From positions 1-64,000 of the forward strand of contig NZ_JAKSYG010000053.1 of NCBI RefSeq assembly GCF_022829725.1: a stretch of DNA of 64,000 nt. Direction: 5' to 3'. This DNA comes from Methylobacterium sp. E-005 (GTDB taxonomy: Bacteria > Pseudomonadota > Alphaproteobacteria > Rhizobiales > Beijerinckiaceae). Both the position numbers and the translations under genes were made by a program. Within the stretch, counting starts at the first letter, position 1, and every line of letters begins with the position of its first letter. Under the pieces are notes generated by a model. It saw only the letters and a list, made by a program, of their open reading frames with translations. It ran no database searches and had not been told where the DNA came from. Below are positions 36,468 through 46,490 of this stretch, in pieces.

Positions 36468-38261
36468 ATGACGACCGTCCTGCGCCGCATCCTCGCGGCG
36501 GCCCTCGTCGCTGCGCTCGCCGGGATCGGCGCCGTCATCGCACTCCTCGTCCGGCGGCCAGGGGCGCACAGGGCGAAGGGACCGATCCCGGTCGCCAACC
36601 CGCAGCCGATCACGAGCGACGCGCCCGATCACTCGACACAAGGGGGCGGCACTAGGCCTTGGCCTCAACGCGCTCAGTTGCGCCCAACCGGCGTCGATAC
36701 CGGAGGAGAGCGCTTCGGAAGCACGGGCGGCGGGCGTGGCTTCGCCGTCGGCTTGGTGGTGTGCCTTCTGCTCCTCACGGGACTGGTTGGCCTCATCTAT
36801 CAGGTGAGTGGGGCGGTGCCGGGCACCGGGCACCCCGCGCCGGACGGCGACACGAAGCCGCTGGCCGCCCTGTCGGCTCCGGATGCCGGAACGGCTCGCA
36901 CGCCGCCTCCCGCGGGCGAGACGCCGACCGGGTCCGTCCGTAGGCCCGAGCCCGGCACGACCGCCGACCGTCCCCCGTCGCAACCGCCGGCAGGGCCCGC
37001 GCCGAGTTTCGACGTCGTGCGCGTCGAGCCGAACGGCGACACCGTCATCGCCGGACGGGCCGCACCGAACGCCGAGATCACGATGCTCGTGAACGGCAAA
37101 CCCGTCGCGAGCGCGCAAGCCGGTGCCGATGGACACGTCACGCTCACGCCGCCGCCGCTCCCCGCCGGGAACAGCGAGATCGCTCTGCGTGCGACGGACG
37201 AGAGGGGCGACACACTGCGCTCGACGGCGCGCGTCGCGGTCGTGATCGCGCAGACGCGGGATACCAAGCCGCTCGTTGCTGTCACCGCGGCCGGCCAGCC
37301 GACCCTGGTCCTGTCTCAACCGGATGCGGGCTCAAACCGCATCGCCGCCGACGCGCCGGCAAGCCCGGCAAACCGAGCGGATGCCGTCGTCGCGGAGCGA
37401 CCGGATACCCCTGCCCCCGCCCGCAACGCGACGAACCCCACAGCGGACTCACGCGGCTCCGAGCTTGGCGACGCTGCGGGTCTGCGAATGCGGTCGGGCC
37501 GGGAGGATGGCGGGTCTTCATCCGATCCGGCGAAGCCCGCGCGTGAGCCAAACCGGGCGGCCGCACGCGACCGCGAGACGGCGGCTTCTCCCAAAGTGGT
37601 GAGCATCGATGCCCAGGACGGTGGGAAACTGTTCGTGACCGCCAGGGCAGCACCCGGAGCCGACCTCAGGCTTTACCTGAACGAGACGCTGATCGCCCCC
37701 GCCACCGTCGGCCGCGACGGCACGGTGACCTTCACGGTCGGCCGGGGCCTGAAGCCGGGGGATTACAAGGTCCGTCTCGACCTGATCGACCCCAGGACGG
37801 GCCGGGTCGGCGACCGGGCGGAGGTCCCGTTCACGGCGCCCGACCCCGGCAACGACGCGGGGGTGGAATATTCCGCCCGCGGGCAGGGCCCGGCTCGTGG
37901 AGCCGCCGGGCCTGAGGCCCCGGACCGGTATTCCTCAGCGGCCACGATCTCGACGGGAGAACGCCGGGTGGACCCAGTGCGGCCCGCGACGACGGGCAGC
38001 TTCGCCGCGACCATGCCGCCCGGCGCCGGAACAGGCTCATCGGACGTCCAGATCCCCGGGATCGAGACGGCTCGCATCGAGCGCGGCGACAGCCTGTGGC
38101 GGATCAGCCGGCGCGTCTATGGCGAGGGCGAGCGCTACACCCTGATCTTCGACGCCAACAAGGATCAGATCCGCGACCCCGATCTCATCTTTCCCGGACA
38201 GATCTTCGTCCTGCCGCAGGAGCACGACGGAGCAATCAGCGGGGATGAGCAGCCCCATTGA
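36468..38261 (+). CDS. LysM-domain membrane-anchored protein
   Basis: 597 residues. A first hydrophobic helix is at the N-terminus (ILAAALVAALAGIGAVIALL) and a second near residue 95 (VVCLLLLTGLVGLIYQV). A long Pro/Ala/Thr-rich extended region then contains two Ig-like beta modules (about 180-265, GRAAPNAEITMLVNG; about 380-450, FVTARAAPGADLRLYLN). A C-terminal LysM domain follows (RIERGDSLWRISRRVYG...LIFPGQIFVLP). LysM binds peptidoglycan glycan strands, so it probably links inner membrane and wall. The layout matches alphaproteobacterial LysM proteins of unknown function. It follows the hairpins above and is its own unit. Confidence 0.88.
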   Translation: MTTVLRRILAAALVAALAGIGAVIALLVRRPGAHRAKGPIPVANPQPITSDAPDHSTQGGGTRPWPQRAQLRPTGVDTGGERFGSTGGGRGFAVGLVVCLLLLTGLVGLIYQVSGAVPGTGHPAPDGDTKPLAALSAPDAGTARTPPPAGETPTGSVRRPEPGTTADRPPSQPPAGPAPSFDVVRVEPNGDTVIAGRAAPNAEITMLVNGKPVASAQAGADGHVTLTPPPLPAGNSEIALRATDERGDTLRSTARVAVVIAQTRDTKPLVAVTAAGQPTLVLSQPDAGSNRIAADAPASPANRADAVVAERPDTPAPARNATNPTADSRGSELGDAAGLRMRSGREDGGSSSDPAKPAREPNRAAARDRETAASPKVVSIDAQDGGKLFVTARAAPGADLRLYLNETLIAPATVGRDGTVTFTVGRGLKPGDYKVRLDLIDPRTGRVGDRAEVPFTAPDPGNDAGVEYSARGQGPARGAAGPEAPDRYSSAATISTGERRVDPVRPATTGSFAATMPPGAGTGSSDVQIPGIETARIERGDSLWRISRRVYGEGERYTLIFDANKDQIRDPDLIFPGQIFVLPQEHDGAISGDEQPH

Positions 38262-38533
38262 GGCCGCCCGGCCCCGGGGAATCTCCGAAGGCTACGGCTC
38301 GCATCGTGTCGGCGAGCCATCTTCGCGGAAAAGGCACCTGAGGCGCCACCGCCCCTGGGGCGTCGCGCGGCCACCCGCAGACCGGTATTCCGCGCCTGTT
38401 TCGAGTCGCAGAAAAGCTGACTTTAATCCATCACAGTGGCAAGTTGCCGCTGACGGCAAATAACTGCTCCCTATAGTCGAACGAAAGGTCTGGATTGCTG
38501 TTCTAAGGCGGTCAAACTGGAAGGATAACGTCT

Positions 38534-39139
38534 TTGCGCCTCAAGATGTTCTGTAGCGCGGCGGCCATCGCCGCCTTCGCCTGTGCTACGACGGTGGCCT
38601 CCGCCCAGGAAGGCGGCCCCTGCACGGACGATATCGCCAAGCTCAAGCGCGACCTCGGCACGCAGGTCGGGATGGGGGCACCCGTCTCCCAGCCGGACGC
38701 GGGCCAGCAGAAGGGGCCGAACGCGGGCTCCGCCGGGCAGACCGCCGACACGACCGGAATGACCGCTGCGGAGTCCGGTCACGACAAGCCGCGCGACGGC
38801 GTGACCCGTGAGGGCGGTGGCTCGCCCGGGACGGTCGGCGGCGTGGCTGGCCCCGTGGCCGCCGCGACCGGAACCGCCCAGGCCAATGCCGTGGCGAACG
38901 GTCAGGTGGCGACCTCGCCGGCGGATGTCCGGGCGCAATCGGAGAACAAGCCGACCGCTGCCGCGAAGGCAGCACAGGGCGAGGCCCCGTCGACGTCCGC
39001 GAACCTCTCCTCCGAGGACAAGATCTCGCAGGCGAAGAGCGCGCTGCAGCGGGCGACGGACCTCAACGCCAAGGGCGATCAGTCCTGTCGCGACGCGGTC
39101 CAGGAGGCCAGGAACCTTCTGCCCCAATCGTCGCGCTGA
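38534..39139 (+). CDS. Exported Ala/Gly/Thr-rich protein
   Basis: 201 residues from a TTG start with AAGGAT eight bases ahead; an ATG four codons in is the alternative. The signal peptide MFCSAAAIAAFACATTVASAQ is followed by a mature part with one Cys near the start (GGPCTDDIAKLKRDLG) and one near the end (GDQSCRDAVQEARNLLPQ). Between these is a low-complexity linker. The two Cys-bearing helices at each end could be joined by a disulfide. I know related hypothetical proteins from the genus but no function. A possible 3' hairpin lies just after. Confidence 0.75.
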   Translation: MRLKMFCSAAAIAAFACATTVASAQEGGPCTDDIAKLKRDLGTQVGMGAPVSQPDAGQQKGPNAGSAGQTADTTGMTAAESGHDKPRDGVTREGGGSPGTVGGVAGPVAAATGTAQANAVANGQVATSPADVRAQSENKPTAAAKAAQGEAPSTSANLSSEDKISQAKSALQRATDLNAKGDQSCRDAVQEARNLLPQSSR

Positions 39140-39151
39140 CCGCGCACGGCG

Positions 39152-39175
39152 CCCGCCCCCGTTCGCGAGGGCGGG
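39152..39175 (+). terminator. Hairpin after the exported protein gene
   Basis: CCCGCCC pairs with GGGCGGG across a 10-base loop, starting 12 bases after the stop codon. There is no T-run. Confidence 0.5.
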
Positions 39176-39286
39176 ACCGCAAGGCCGGTTGAACGCACCT
39201 CCCTGTCCCCGGGTCTTGGACCGGGGCTCACCGTCTCTTCCACCGGCCTCCGACGACGGGAGGCCCGGAACACCAGGAACCGTCCC

Positions 39287-39391
39287 ATGACGACGTTCAT
39301 GAAAATCGTGTCGTACGCGGTGGCTGCGGCCGCGCTCTGCACCCTGGTCGTCGTCGCGGTTCAATCCGCCGGCCTGCTCACCGGGTCCTAG
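39287..39391 (+). CDS. Single-pass membrane miniprotein (34 aa)
   Basis: ATG with CAGGAA upstream. The product starts MTTFMKIVSYAVAAAALCTL and is almost entirely one transmembrane helix ending LLTGS. Miniproteins like this often attach to larger membrane complexes; no partner is obvious. Too short for domain recognition. Confidence 0.55.
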   Translation: MTTFMKIVSYAVAAAALCTLVVVAVQSAGLLTGS

Positions 39392-39458
39392 AACGGGCGC
39401 ACCGCTCGGAGCTCCGATTTTTGCCCTATCCCACAAGATGCGACCACGACGAGGGACG

Positions 39459-39701
39459 ATGATCCGCCTTCTCAACCTTGCGATGACGATCGCGCTCCTG
39501 ACGACCGCCCCCGCCCTCGCCGCTTCAAAGCGGGGCAACGAGGATCTCAAGCGTTTCTGCACGGGCGACGCCACGACATTCTGCGGGGATGTCGATCCGG
39601 ACAGCGACAAGATGGATGCCTGCTTCGCCGAACACCGGAAGGAGCTTTCGGAGAATTGTCGGCGCGCCATCGACGCCTATCAGGCCGGAGGTGGCAAATG
39701 A
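39459..39701 (+). CDS. Exported small cysteine-rich protein
   Basis: 80 residues from the ATG at 39459, seven codons into a longer frame. The signal peptide MIRLLNLAMTIALLTTAPAL ends at an ALA site. The mature part has four Cys: RFCTGDATTFCGD, then MDACFAEHRKELSENC. The spacing C-x7-C...C-x11-C resembles the short Cys-rich repeat of periplasmic proteins in this order. GAGGG lies upstream. It overlaps the next gene by four bases (ATGA), so the two are coupled. Confidence 0.7.
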   Translation: MIRLLNLAMTIALLTTAPALAASKRGNEDLKRFCTGDATTFCGDVDPDSDKMDACFAEHRKELSENCRRAIDAYQAGGGK

Positions 39702-39940
39702 GGGAGCTTCGGATGGGGCTCGCGGCGGCCGTCCTGCTGGCGGGCGTGCCCGCGTCGGCTTTCGCCCAGAACCAGCCGATCAAAGGCCCCGAGGACGCCA
39801 AATGCCGCGGCGAGGCCCGGGATCATGTCTTCACGGCGCCGAATCCGAAAGGTCTGACGCCGTATGGCCTCGGGGCGGAACTCTACCACGCTTGCATGCG
39901 TCGCCTCGGAGCCGAGCCGGCCAGGGCGCCGCGCCGGTAG
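39698..39940 (+). CDS. Exported small hypothetical protein (80 aa)
   Basis: Starts at an ATG overlapping the previous stop, with GGAGG five bases ahead. The signal peptide LRMGLAAAVLLAGVPASAFAQ is followed by a 55-residue mature part with KCRGEARDHVF and YHACMRRLG, that is two Cys in helical settings. It is coupled to the Cys-rich gene before it, so the two proteins probably act in the same periplasmic place. No family name known. Confidence 0.7.
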   Translation: MRELRMGLAAAVLLAGVPASAFAQNQPIKGPEDAKCRGEARDHVFTAPNPKGLTPYGLGAELYHACMRRLGAEPARAPRR

Positions 39941-41001
39941 GCGCCACCGTGCGCAAGGGCATCTCTGCACGTCATGAGAGGCCCGCCATGATCAGGCCCA
40001 GCGTGACCATGGCGGGCTCGTTGAGGGTGGCGATGCGGCGGACCGGCCCGACACCATCGCCACAACAGCACGGCAGCGCGGATAGTCTTTCCCGGGCCAT
40101 GCCCGTGGACGGCTTCTGCGGAGGCGACAGCGAAGTGATGGACTCCCGCTGTGACTCCGTCGTTTCAGAGCGCTGCGCCAACACCACGTGGGGCACGCAC
40201 CCCTGCTGCGAACGATCACTGCCGAGACGCCCTAGCCCGCTGCGGCTTTCGCCCAGACGGGCGGATCGCGGAACCGGTGATCTGCGATCACGATGCAGCT
40301 CGGCTCGGGCTGGCTTGGTCAGGTGACGATTCCCGCCCCTGCCAAGTCTCCGGGCCGCACAGGGCGGCGCTCATCCATGCGACACTGATCCCGGGCACGA
40401 CGAGCACCGGGCGGCGTCGACCCTGTCGGCCCTCCTCCGGTGTCAGGCGTTTGGTCCTTCCCCTTCGGCAAATCCGCATCTCAAGAATCGCACCAAAAAC
40501 TGCCAATTCGGCGATGCGGCCCAATCCTGCGACAGTCAACACGAGAAAAATGGCATCGCGCGTCCGACATACAGTTCCATCTGCATAATCTTGCCGAAAA
40601 TGTTTGCAATTTATACTCAGCCCAAAAGCCAAGATAGCTCGGATCATTTCGGTCAAATCAGGCCGATGGACACGGTGGGTCAGGCTTGGCGTTGTCAGAG
40701 CTTCCCTATCGGTCGCGCCTGCAGCCGACGCCCTCCGCGTGGCGCGATCGACGTGACCGACATGGGCAGCAAGGGAAGGCATGGGCACAAAACGGCCGCG
40801 CTGAGGGAACCTGATTGCGCACAACCGGTTTGTGAGCCGCATTCGGCACGGTGTCGCGGAAGCGGATCCGCTGTCCTCCCCCTGCCTCTCAGTTCGCCGC
40901 CCGAGGAAGCCTCTCACCGGCCAATGCCGGACGTCTAACGGGCGTGTCCACCCAACTGTACCCGTGTCTAGAGGGCCGGCAGTGCAGACAATTCTGCCCA
41001 G
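39941..41001. other. About 1 kb without a recognisable gene, A/T-richer on the right
   Basis: Several open frames, but none has motif, ribosome site or family look. From about 40460 the DNA is clearly richer in A and T than the flanks (for example 40590-40640). I read this as acquired or decayed sequence leading into the glycosyltransferase gene. Confidence 0.45.
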
Positions 41002-42369
41002 ATGGCCCGCGTCATGATTGTGAAAGATCTCACCTCGGTACGTATCGTCCTGTCGACGTTTGGAAGTCATGGCGACGTTTTGCCGTTCATCGCTCTTGGC
41101 GCGGAACTGGCCGCGCGCGGACACGATGTCAGTGTGGTGACATCACGAAATTTCGAAGCGCATGTCATCAAATCGGGGCTCGGCTTTCACGCGCTTTGCA
41201 GCGCCGAACGCATGGACGAAGTGCATGCCAATCCGCACCTCTGGCATCCGACCGAGGGTTTGCGACTGATGTTCGACCTGGCCGTCGAGCTGGCGCCAAC
41301 CGATCTGGCTGTCATCAGCCGCGAAAGGGCCGAAGCCGGCGCACGGGGACGCCCGTTCCTCGCGGTGGCCGGACCGCTCAGCTTCGGTGCACGGATGGCA
41401 CGCGACGCGCACCGCTTCCCGTTGATCACGACATATCTGGCGCCGTTCCTGATGCGCAGCCGCCACGCGCCTCCGGAACTCCCGGGCATGAACTTGCCGT
41501 CTTGGTTGCCGTCTATGGCCAAGCATGCCCTGCAGCGCATCATCGAACACACGATTGTCGATCCCGCCCGCCTGCCTGCGCTGAACAATCTTCGCCGGTC
41601 ATATGGGCTCTCGGCAATCGGCAACCTGTCGGATTGGTTGCCCTCGCCAGACCACCTGCTGCTTATGGCACCGCCGTGGTTCGCTCAGCCGCAATCCGAT
41701 TGGCCGAAGCAGGCAACGCAAGTCGCCTTTCCGCACGCCGGGCGATACGGAAACAGCGATCAGCTCAGCCAGGAGCTGCATGATTTTCTCAATCATGGCC
41801 CCGCCCCGGTCGTCATCACGTGCGGGTCGTCTATGCAGCACGGGCGCAAGTTTTTTGAAGCGGCCGCCCACGCCTGCGCCGAGGCCGGGCAGCGTGCCGT
41901 CCTCGTCTGTGGTCGGCCCGAACGGGTCGCTGCGATCCGCGTGCCAAATCAATTGATCGCCCGCTACGCCCCCTTTGGCGCTCTGTTCCGCCGGTCAAAG
42001 GCCGTCATCCATCATGGCGGCATCGGAACCTGTTCGGACGCCTTCGCGGCCGGCATTCCACAGATCGTCGTGCCTAACGGCTTCGACCAAGGCGATAACG
42101 CGGAGCGCATTGCGAAGCTTGGCCTTGGCAGTCGTCTCAACCACGAAGACTTGTCGGAGGCCGGCGCCGACATCCTGGCGCGAATCCTCGCCGATTCGGC
42201 CATGGCGAAAGCCTGCGCGCGTGTGCGGGAGCTCTGTGCCGGACGCGACGGAATTGCCGATGCCTGCGACCTCATTGAGGCGGCCGCCCGGCGTGAGCCG
42301 GCGCCGCCAAATCGGCTTTCCCGACCATCGACCAACCCATCGCGACCACATGCGATGTCCGAGCATTGA
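41002..42369 (+). CDS. Glycosyltransferase, GT1/UGT type
   Basis: 455 residues with GT-B fold. N-terminal Rossmann half: VLSTFGSHGDVLPFIALG and ELAARGHDVSVVTSRNF. C-terminal donor half: VITCGSSMQHG, RYAPFGALFRRSKAVIHHGG and a PIVVPNGFDQGDNA-like loop (here QIVVPNGFDQGDNAERI). This is the nucleotide-sugar-binding signature of UGTs that glycosylate lipids or small secondary metabolites (macrolide, sterol or zeaxanthin type). The start is uncertain within the first ten codons. Codon use and base composition are less GC-biased than neighbours, and no biosynthetic partner is present; probably acquired. Confidence 0.9.
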   Translation: MARVMIVKDLTSVRIVLSTFGSHGDVLPFIALGAELAARGHDVSVVTSRNFEAHVIKSGLGFHALCSAERMDEVHANPHLWHPTEGLRLMFDLAVELAPTDLAVISRERAEAGARGRPFLAVAGPLSFGARMARDAHRFPLITTYLAPFLMRSRHAPPELPGMNLPSWLPSMAKHALQRIIEHTIVDPARLPALNNLRRSYGLSAIGNLSDWLPSPDHLLLMAPPWFAQPQSDWPKQATQVAFPHAGRYGNSDQLSQELHDFLNHGPAPVVITCGSSMQHGRKFFEAAAHACAEAGQRAVLVCGRPERVAAIRVPNQLIARYAPFGALFRRSKAVIHHGGIGTCSDAFAAGIPQIVVPNGFDQGDNAERIAKLGLGSRLNHEDLSEAGADILARILADSAMAKACARVRELCAGRDGIADACDLIEAAARREPAPPNRLSRPSTNPSRPHAMSEH

Positions 42370-43096
42370 GCGCGCGAAAACAGGCCTTGGCCCCTGTCGA
42401 TGGTGGCGCCGACCCAGACGCGTGTCACCGTGCGAGGCCTGATACTGCTCTGTCGATGAGATCTACATCCCCCGACAGGGAGAGTAGTTCGACGCGGGAT
42501 CGGTCTGATGACGGAGACCACTGCCTCGACTTTGGAATTGAGCTGCGTTCCGACGTCAAAGATCTCTCGATCCTGTCGTACCGAGGAACAGCGACGTCGT
42601 TTAGAACGGCTGGCGACCCCAAGAAACAAACCATCCCATGTCGCAAAGGGGGAACAGCTATTTATCCAGACCTGGCAAACCGCGGCAATGATGGAATTCG
42701 TTCCATCCGCATAGCGAGCTTTCTTCTGCAATGATAAAGAAGGCGCCGAACGACTGGCATGAGCGCATTACTACCATCGCAGCAGCGAGATCTACGCCCA
42801 CTCTCGGGGTCCGCACGGGCGCATGCGAGCGACTGCGGCAGGCCGCGAGCGGAATGACTGCGCGGGGTGGATTGTTGCCGAGCTGCTTTCGGGCGCAAAA
42901 CTGGAACAAGCGGACGCCCGGGCTTGGCTGAAATGGGCCGGAAGCGGAAGGACGGCTTCGGAGCGCGGCGGCTCGACCATCGGACCTCAGCATCCCTGGG
43001 CTCGGATGGCAGCGGCCGGCCGAAACTGACGGGTCGAATTGGGTAGAGACACAGCAGATCCGAGCCGGTCAGATAGGGCAATCGTCGGACTGAACA
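42370..43096. other. Stretch without recognised gene, part of the A/T-richer island
   Basis: Only short frames with no motif or good start. It separates the glycosyltransferase from the converging dct regulators. I see nothing in it. Confidence 0.4.
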
Positions 43097-44446
43097 TCAC
43101 CGGTAATCGGCCGGGTTAAGCCGGTGGCGGCTCATCTTGTCGTAGAGGGTCTTGCGCGGGAGGCCGAGCGCCTCGGCAACCGCGCGCACGTCCCCGCCCG
43201 CAACGTGCAGCTCGTCCCGGATCAGCCGACGCTCATAGCGGTCCACCTGCTCGGCCAGCGTTCCGGCGGACGCCTCCTGCGCGACCTGGGGCGCATCGAC
43301 GAGGCCGAGGGCGCAGCGCTCGGCGAAGTGACCGAGCTCGCGGACGTTGCCGGGCCATGCGTGCCCCCGGAGGTGGTTGCGGATGGACAGGGTGAGCGCC
43401 GGCACCGCCTTCCCGAAGCGCGCGGCGGCGCGGCGCAGGAAATGCTCGAACAGCAGCATCACATCATCGCCCCGGTCGCGCAGGGGCGGGATCGCCACCG
43501 TGATGACGTTGAGGCGGTGGTAGAGATCGTCCCGGAATGTGCCCTGCGCCGCGGCTTGCCCGAGATCGACCTTGGTGGCCGCCACGACGCGCATATCGAC
43601 GGGCCGCACCTCGTTGGTGCCCAGCGGCTCCACTTTGCGCTCCTGGAGCACTCGCAGAAGTTTCACTTGGAGCGGCAGCGGCATGCTCTCGATCTCGTCG
43701 AGGAACAGCGTGCCGCCCTGGGCATGCTCGATGCGGCCCACGCGACGCTTGATCGCCCCGGTGAAGGCACCGGCCTCGTGACCGAACAGCTCGCTCTCCA
43801 CGACGGTCTCGGGCAGGGCGCCGCAATTCATCGCCACGAGGTTGCGCCCGGCGCGGCGGCTCCAGCGGTGCAGGGCGCCCGCCACCACCTCCTTGCCGGA
43901 CCCGGTCTCGCCGAACACCAGCACGTCGACATCGGCCCGCGCCACCTCGCGCACGAGGCCCCGCAGGCGGACCATCTCGGGGGAATCGCCCAGAAAGGTC
44001 GGGTCCTCATCGACCGCCGCGTCGAGACGGGCGCGGAGCGCCCGGTTCTCCATCACCAGCCGCCGCCTTTCCAGCGCCCGGCGCACGGAGGCGACGAGGG
44101 CCTCGGCCGGATAGGGCTTGGCCAGGAAGTCGTAGGCCCCGCCCTGCATGGCCGCCACCGCCATGCGGATGTCGCCGTGGCCGGTGATCAGGATCACCGG
44201 CAGGTCCGGATCAACCCGATGCAGCCGGGCCAGCAGCCCGATCCCGTCGAGTCCGGGCAGACGCACGTCGCTGACGACGACGCCGGGCGGGGCGGCCAGG
44301 ATCGCCGCGAGGGCCGGCTCGGCCGCCGGGAAGGCCTCGACGGACAAACCATCGAGCTCCAGGCTCTGGCCGTTGGCCCGGCGCACCTCGGCCTCGTCGT
44401 CGATGAACACGATGCGCTCGGGCGCCCCGCCTCCGTCTCCGTTCAC
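43097..44446 (-). CDS. dctD: C4-dicarboxylate response regulator, sigma-54 activator
   Basis: 449 residues in NtrC/DctD order. Receiver domain ([18 protein letters not shown], phospho-Asp in [10 protein letters not shown]). AAA+ domain with Walker A GETGSGKE, the sigma-54-contacting loop GAFTGA, and [12 protein letters not shown]-terminal Fis-type helix-turn-helix ([17 protein letters not shown]). It starts at a GTG overlapping the DctB stop by four bases (GTGA), so the pair is coupled. It should bind the two palindromic sites upstream of dctA and activate its sigma-54 promoter when DctB phosphorylates it. Confidence 0.95.
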   Translation of the reverse strand: MNGDGGGAPERIVFIDDEAEVRRANGQSLELDGLSVEAFPAAEPALAAILAAPPGVVVSDVRLPGLDGIGLLARLHRVDPDLPVILITGHGDIRMAVAAMQGGAYDFLAKPYPAEALVASVRRALERRRLVMENRALRARLDAAVDEDPTFLGDSPEMVRLRGLVREVARADVDVLVFGETGSGKEVVAGALHRWSRRAGRNLVAMNCGALPETVVESELFGHEAGAFTGAIKRRVGRIEHAQGGTLFLDEIESMPLPLQVKLLRVLQERKVEPLGTNEVRPVDMRVVAATKVDLGQAAAQGTFRDDLYHRLNVITVAIPPLRDRGDDVMLLFEHFLRRAAARFGKAVPALTLSIRNHLRGHAWPGNVRELGHFAERCALGLVDAPQVAQEASAGTLAEQVDRYERRLIRDELHVAGGDVRAVAEALGLPRKTLYDKMSRHRLNPADYR

Positions 44447-46329
44447 TGCACCGCCCCCACGACCTGTTCCGCAGCCCGATCCGTCCGCCCGGCTCGGATG
44501 AGCTCGACCCGGAAGACCGTGCCGGTTCCCGGTTCGTCGACCAGGGTCAGGTTGCCGCCGCAATCCTCCACGATCCCGCGGGCGATGGCGAGGCCGAGCC
44601 CAAGGCCGTCGCTCTTGGTCGTGAAGAACGCATCGAAGATCTGGCCGCGCTCCGCCGGCGGGATTCCGGGGCCGGTATCGGCCACCTCCGCCGCCACACG
44701 CTCGGCGCCCGCGGCGTCGACGCGGAGACCGACGCGCAAGCCGACCCGGGCGTCGGGACGCCCCGCCACCGCGTCGAGGGCGTTCTGGAGCAGGTTGACC
44801 AGCACCTGCTCCAGGCGCGGGCCGTCCCCCAGCACGCGCAGCTCCGGATCGACCGCGTCGGCCTCCAGGGGCACGCCCAGGGCGGCGGCCCGGGCGCGCA
44901 CCAGTTCCAGGGCATTGTCCAGCACCCAACCCAGCGGGACCGGCTCCCGCCGCGGCGAGGCCCGCCGGGCGAACCCCTTGAGCTGCCGGGTCAGGCCGGC
45001 GATGCGGTCGGTCAACCGGCCGATGGCGACGGCGTTCTCGGCCGCATCCTCGGTCCGCCCGCGCCGGACGAGGACCGCCGTGTTGTCCGCGTAGGAACGG
45101 ATCGCCGCGAGCGGCTGGTTGATCTCGTGCGCCATGCTGGCGGCGAACTGGCCCAGAGCCGTCAGCCGGCCGGCCTGGGCGAGTTCGCGGCCGAGGCGCT
45201 CGCGCTCGGACTCGGCGCGCTGCCGCTCCTCGATCTCCGCGCGCAGCTGCGCATTGGCCTCCCGCAGGGCGTGGGTCCGCTCCGCGACCCGGCTCTCCAG
45301 CTCGGCCCGGCGCGCGGCCGCCTCCGCCAGCCGCGCCCGCGTCCGGCGCCCCCGGTCGGCCAGGGCCACGGCCCCGAAGCCTGCCAGCGCCGTGGTCAGG
45401 GCGGCGATGATCCAGGCCTGCAGTCGCTCGCGCTCCACCGCGGTCCCGACCGGGGTGAGTGCGTGCAGGGTCCAGCCGGTTCCGGGCACGGGGGCCTGCG
45501 TGGTGATCGCCGTCCAGGCCGGGAGCGCCCCCCGCCCGACGCGGATGACGTCGGCCTGGCCGGTGGCGTGCAGGGGCAGCCGCTTCAGCGCCGCGGTGCC
45601 GAACTCCTGGCCCGCCTCGATCCGGGCGCGCTCGGACGCGTCGAGGCCGTCGAGCGTCCCGAACCGCCACGCCGGCTCGCTCGTGACGAGGACAATGCCG
45701 CGGGCATCGGTGACGAAGGTGACCTCCTGCGCCGCCCGCCAGGCCGCCTCGACGGCGTCGAACTCGACCTTGACCACCACGACGCCGGCCGCCGCGCCGA
45801 TGCGCCGGGCGAGGTAGAGGCCGGGCCGGCCGCTGACGGTGCCGAGGGCGAATTGCGAGCCCGCGCCCCCGGCAAGCGCCTGCCGGAAATACGGCCGGAA
45901 CGCGTAGTCGCGCCCGACGAAGCTCCGGGCCCCGCCGGCATTGCTGGCGGCCACCGTCACCCCGTCGGCGCCGATGACGTAGATCACCGCCGCGCCGGTG
46001 GCCGCCGCCACTTCGGACAGCCGCCGGTCGACCCGGTCCAGGAGGTCGCGCCCGGGCCCCGTGGCGACCGCGGCGGCGACCTCCGGATCGGCGGCGAGCG
46101 CCAGGGGCAGGGAGGCCTGCTTCTGCATCTCGGCGAGCAGCAGGCCGACCTGGAGACCGATCGCCGAGCGGGCGCCGCGCCGCAGATCCGCAAGCGCCCA
46201 GCTCTCCGCGGCGCGCCCGGCGAGCCACGCCACGGCGACGACGGCGCACACACAGGAGAGGAGGACGAGGCCGCGGCCCGGCAGGATCCGGGCCGCCCGC
46301 CCCCGCTGGGGTTCCGGAGCCTCGATCAT
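44443..46329 (-). CDS. dctB: C4-dicarboxylate sensor histidine kinase
   Basis: 628 residues. First membrane helix near 20-42 ([19 protein letters not shown]). A periplasmic double-PAS-like (dCache) sensor of about 250 residues follows ([20 protein letters not shown], then [13 protein letters not shown]). The second helix is near 305-325 ([18 protein letters not shown]), followed by a coiled coil. H-box [18 protein letters not shown]-box [11 protein letters not shown]-boxes DTGPGIPP and GLGLAIARG. This is the DctB architecture, sensing succinate, fumarate or malate in the periplasm. GGAGG precedes the start. It is divergent from dctA with the operator region between. Confidence 0.94.
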   Translation of the reverse strand: MIEAPEPQRGRAARILPGRGLVLLSCVCAVVAVAWLAGRAAESWALADLRRGARSAIGLQVGLLLAEMQKQASLPLALAADPEVAAAVATGPGRDLLDRVDRRLSEVAAATGAAVIYVIGADGVTVAASNAGGARSFVGRDYAFRPYFRQALAGGAGSQFALGTVSGRPGLYLARRIGAAAGVVVVKVEFDAVEAAWRAAQEVTFVTDARGIVLVTSEPAWRFGTLDGLDASERARIEAGQEFGTAALKRLPLHATGQADVIRVGRGALPAWTAITTQAPVPGTGWTLHALTPVGTAVERERLQAWIIAALTTALAGFGAVALADRGRRTRARLAEAAARRAELESRVAERTHALREANAQLRAEIEERQRAESERERLGRELAQAGRLTALGQFAASMAHEINQPLAAIRSYADNTAVLVRRGRTEDAAENAVAIGRLTDRIAGLTRQLKGFARRASPRREPVPLGWVLDNALELVRARAAALGVPLEADAVDPELRVLGDGPRLEQVLVNLLQNALDAVAGRPDARVGLRVGLRVDAAGAERVAAEVADTGPGIPPAERGQIFDAFFTTKSDGLGLGLAIARGIVEDCGGNLTLVDEPGTGTVFRVELIRAGRTDRAAEQVVGAVQ

Positions 46330-46342
46330 CGCCCCTCCGCCC

Positions 46343-46390
46343 GGGCGGAAATCCGGACCGCTCCCGCCCCACGGGTGCGGATTTCCGCAC
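46343..46390 (+). promoter_or_regulatory. Two DctD-type operator sites (upstream activating sequence)
   Basis: Site 2 (46375-46390) is a perfect inverted repeat, GTGCGGA-TT-TCCGCAC. Site 1 (46343-46358) is an imperfect version, GGGCGGA-AA-TCCGGAC. They are exactly 32 bases apart, about three helical turns, so both lie on one face of the DNA. Paired palindromes upstream of a sigma-54 promoter are the arrangement by which DctD activates dctA in rhizobia. The sequence is seen directly; protein binding is inferred. Confidence 0.8.
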
Positions 46391-46475
46391 GACGGGCTAC
46401 CGGGCCGCCCATGAAGCGCGTGAGAATGCCTTTGGAAATCAGAGCGTTAATAAAAATCCCCCCGGTCCCGTCCGG

Positions 46476-46490
46476 TGGCATGACGGTTGC
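46476..46490 (+). promoter_or_regulatory. Sigma-54 promoter of dctA
   Basis: TGGCATGACGGTTGC matches the -24/-12 consensus TGGCAYR-N4-TTGC at every defined base of that core. It lies 86-100 bases downstream of the second operator site and 134 bases before the dctA start, on the dctA strand. With DctD (GAFTGA loop) encoded alongside, this is a confident call. Confidence 0.9.

Noticed and set aside
36468-38261. Phage endolysin or tail function for the LysM protein
   Set aside because: No catalytic domain and no phage genes nearby; two N-terminal membrane helices fit a host envelope protein.
40288-41124. 278-codon minus-strand frame in the A/T-richer region
   Set aside because: No motif and a mixed composition; it overlaps the glycosyltransferase start. 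Not supportable as a gene.
43097-46390. A single 1097-codon protein covering DctD and DctB
   Set aside because: Only the first-transcribed 600 codons are a shadow of DctB; the real DctD starts at the GTG overlapping the DctB stop.
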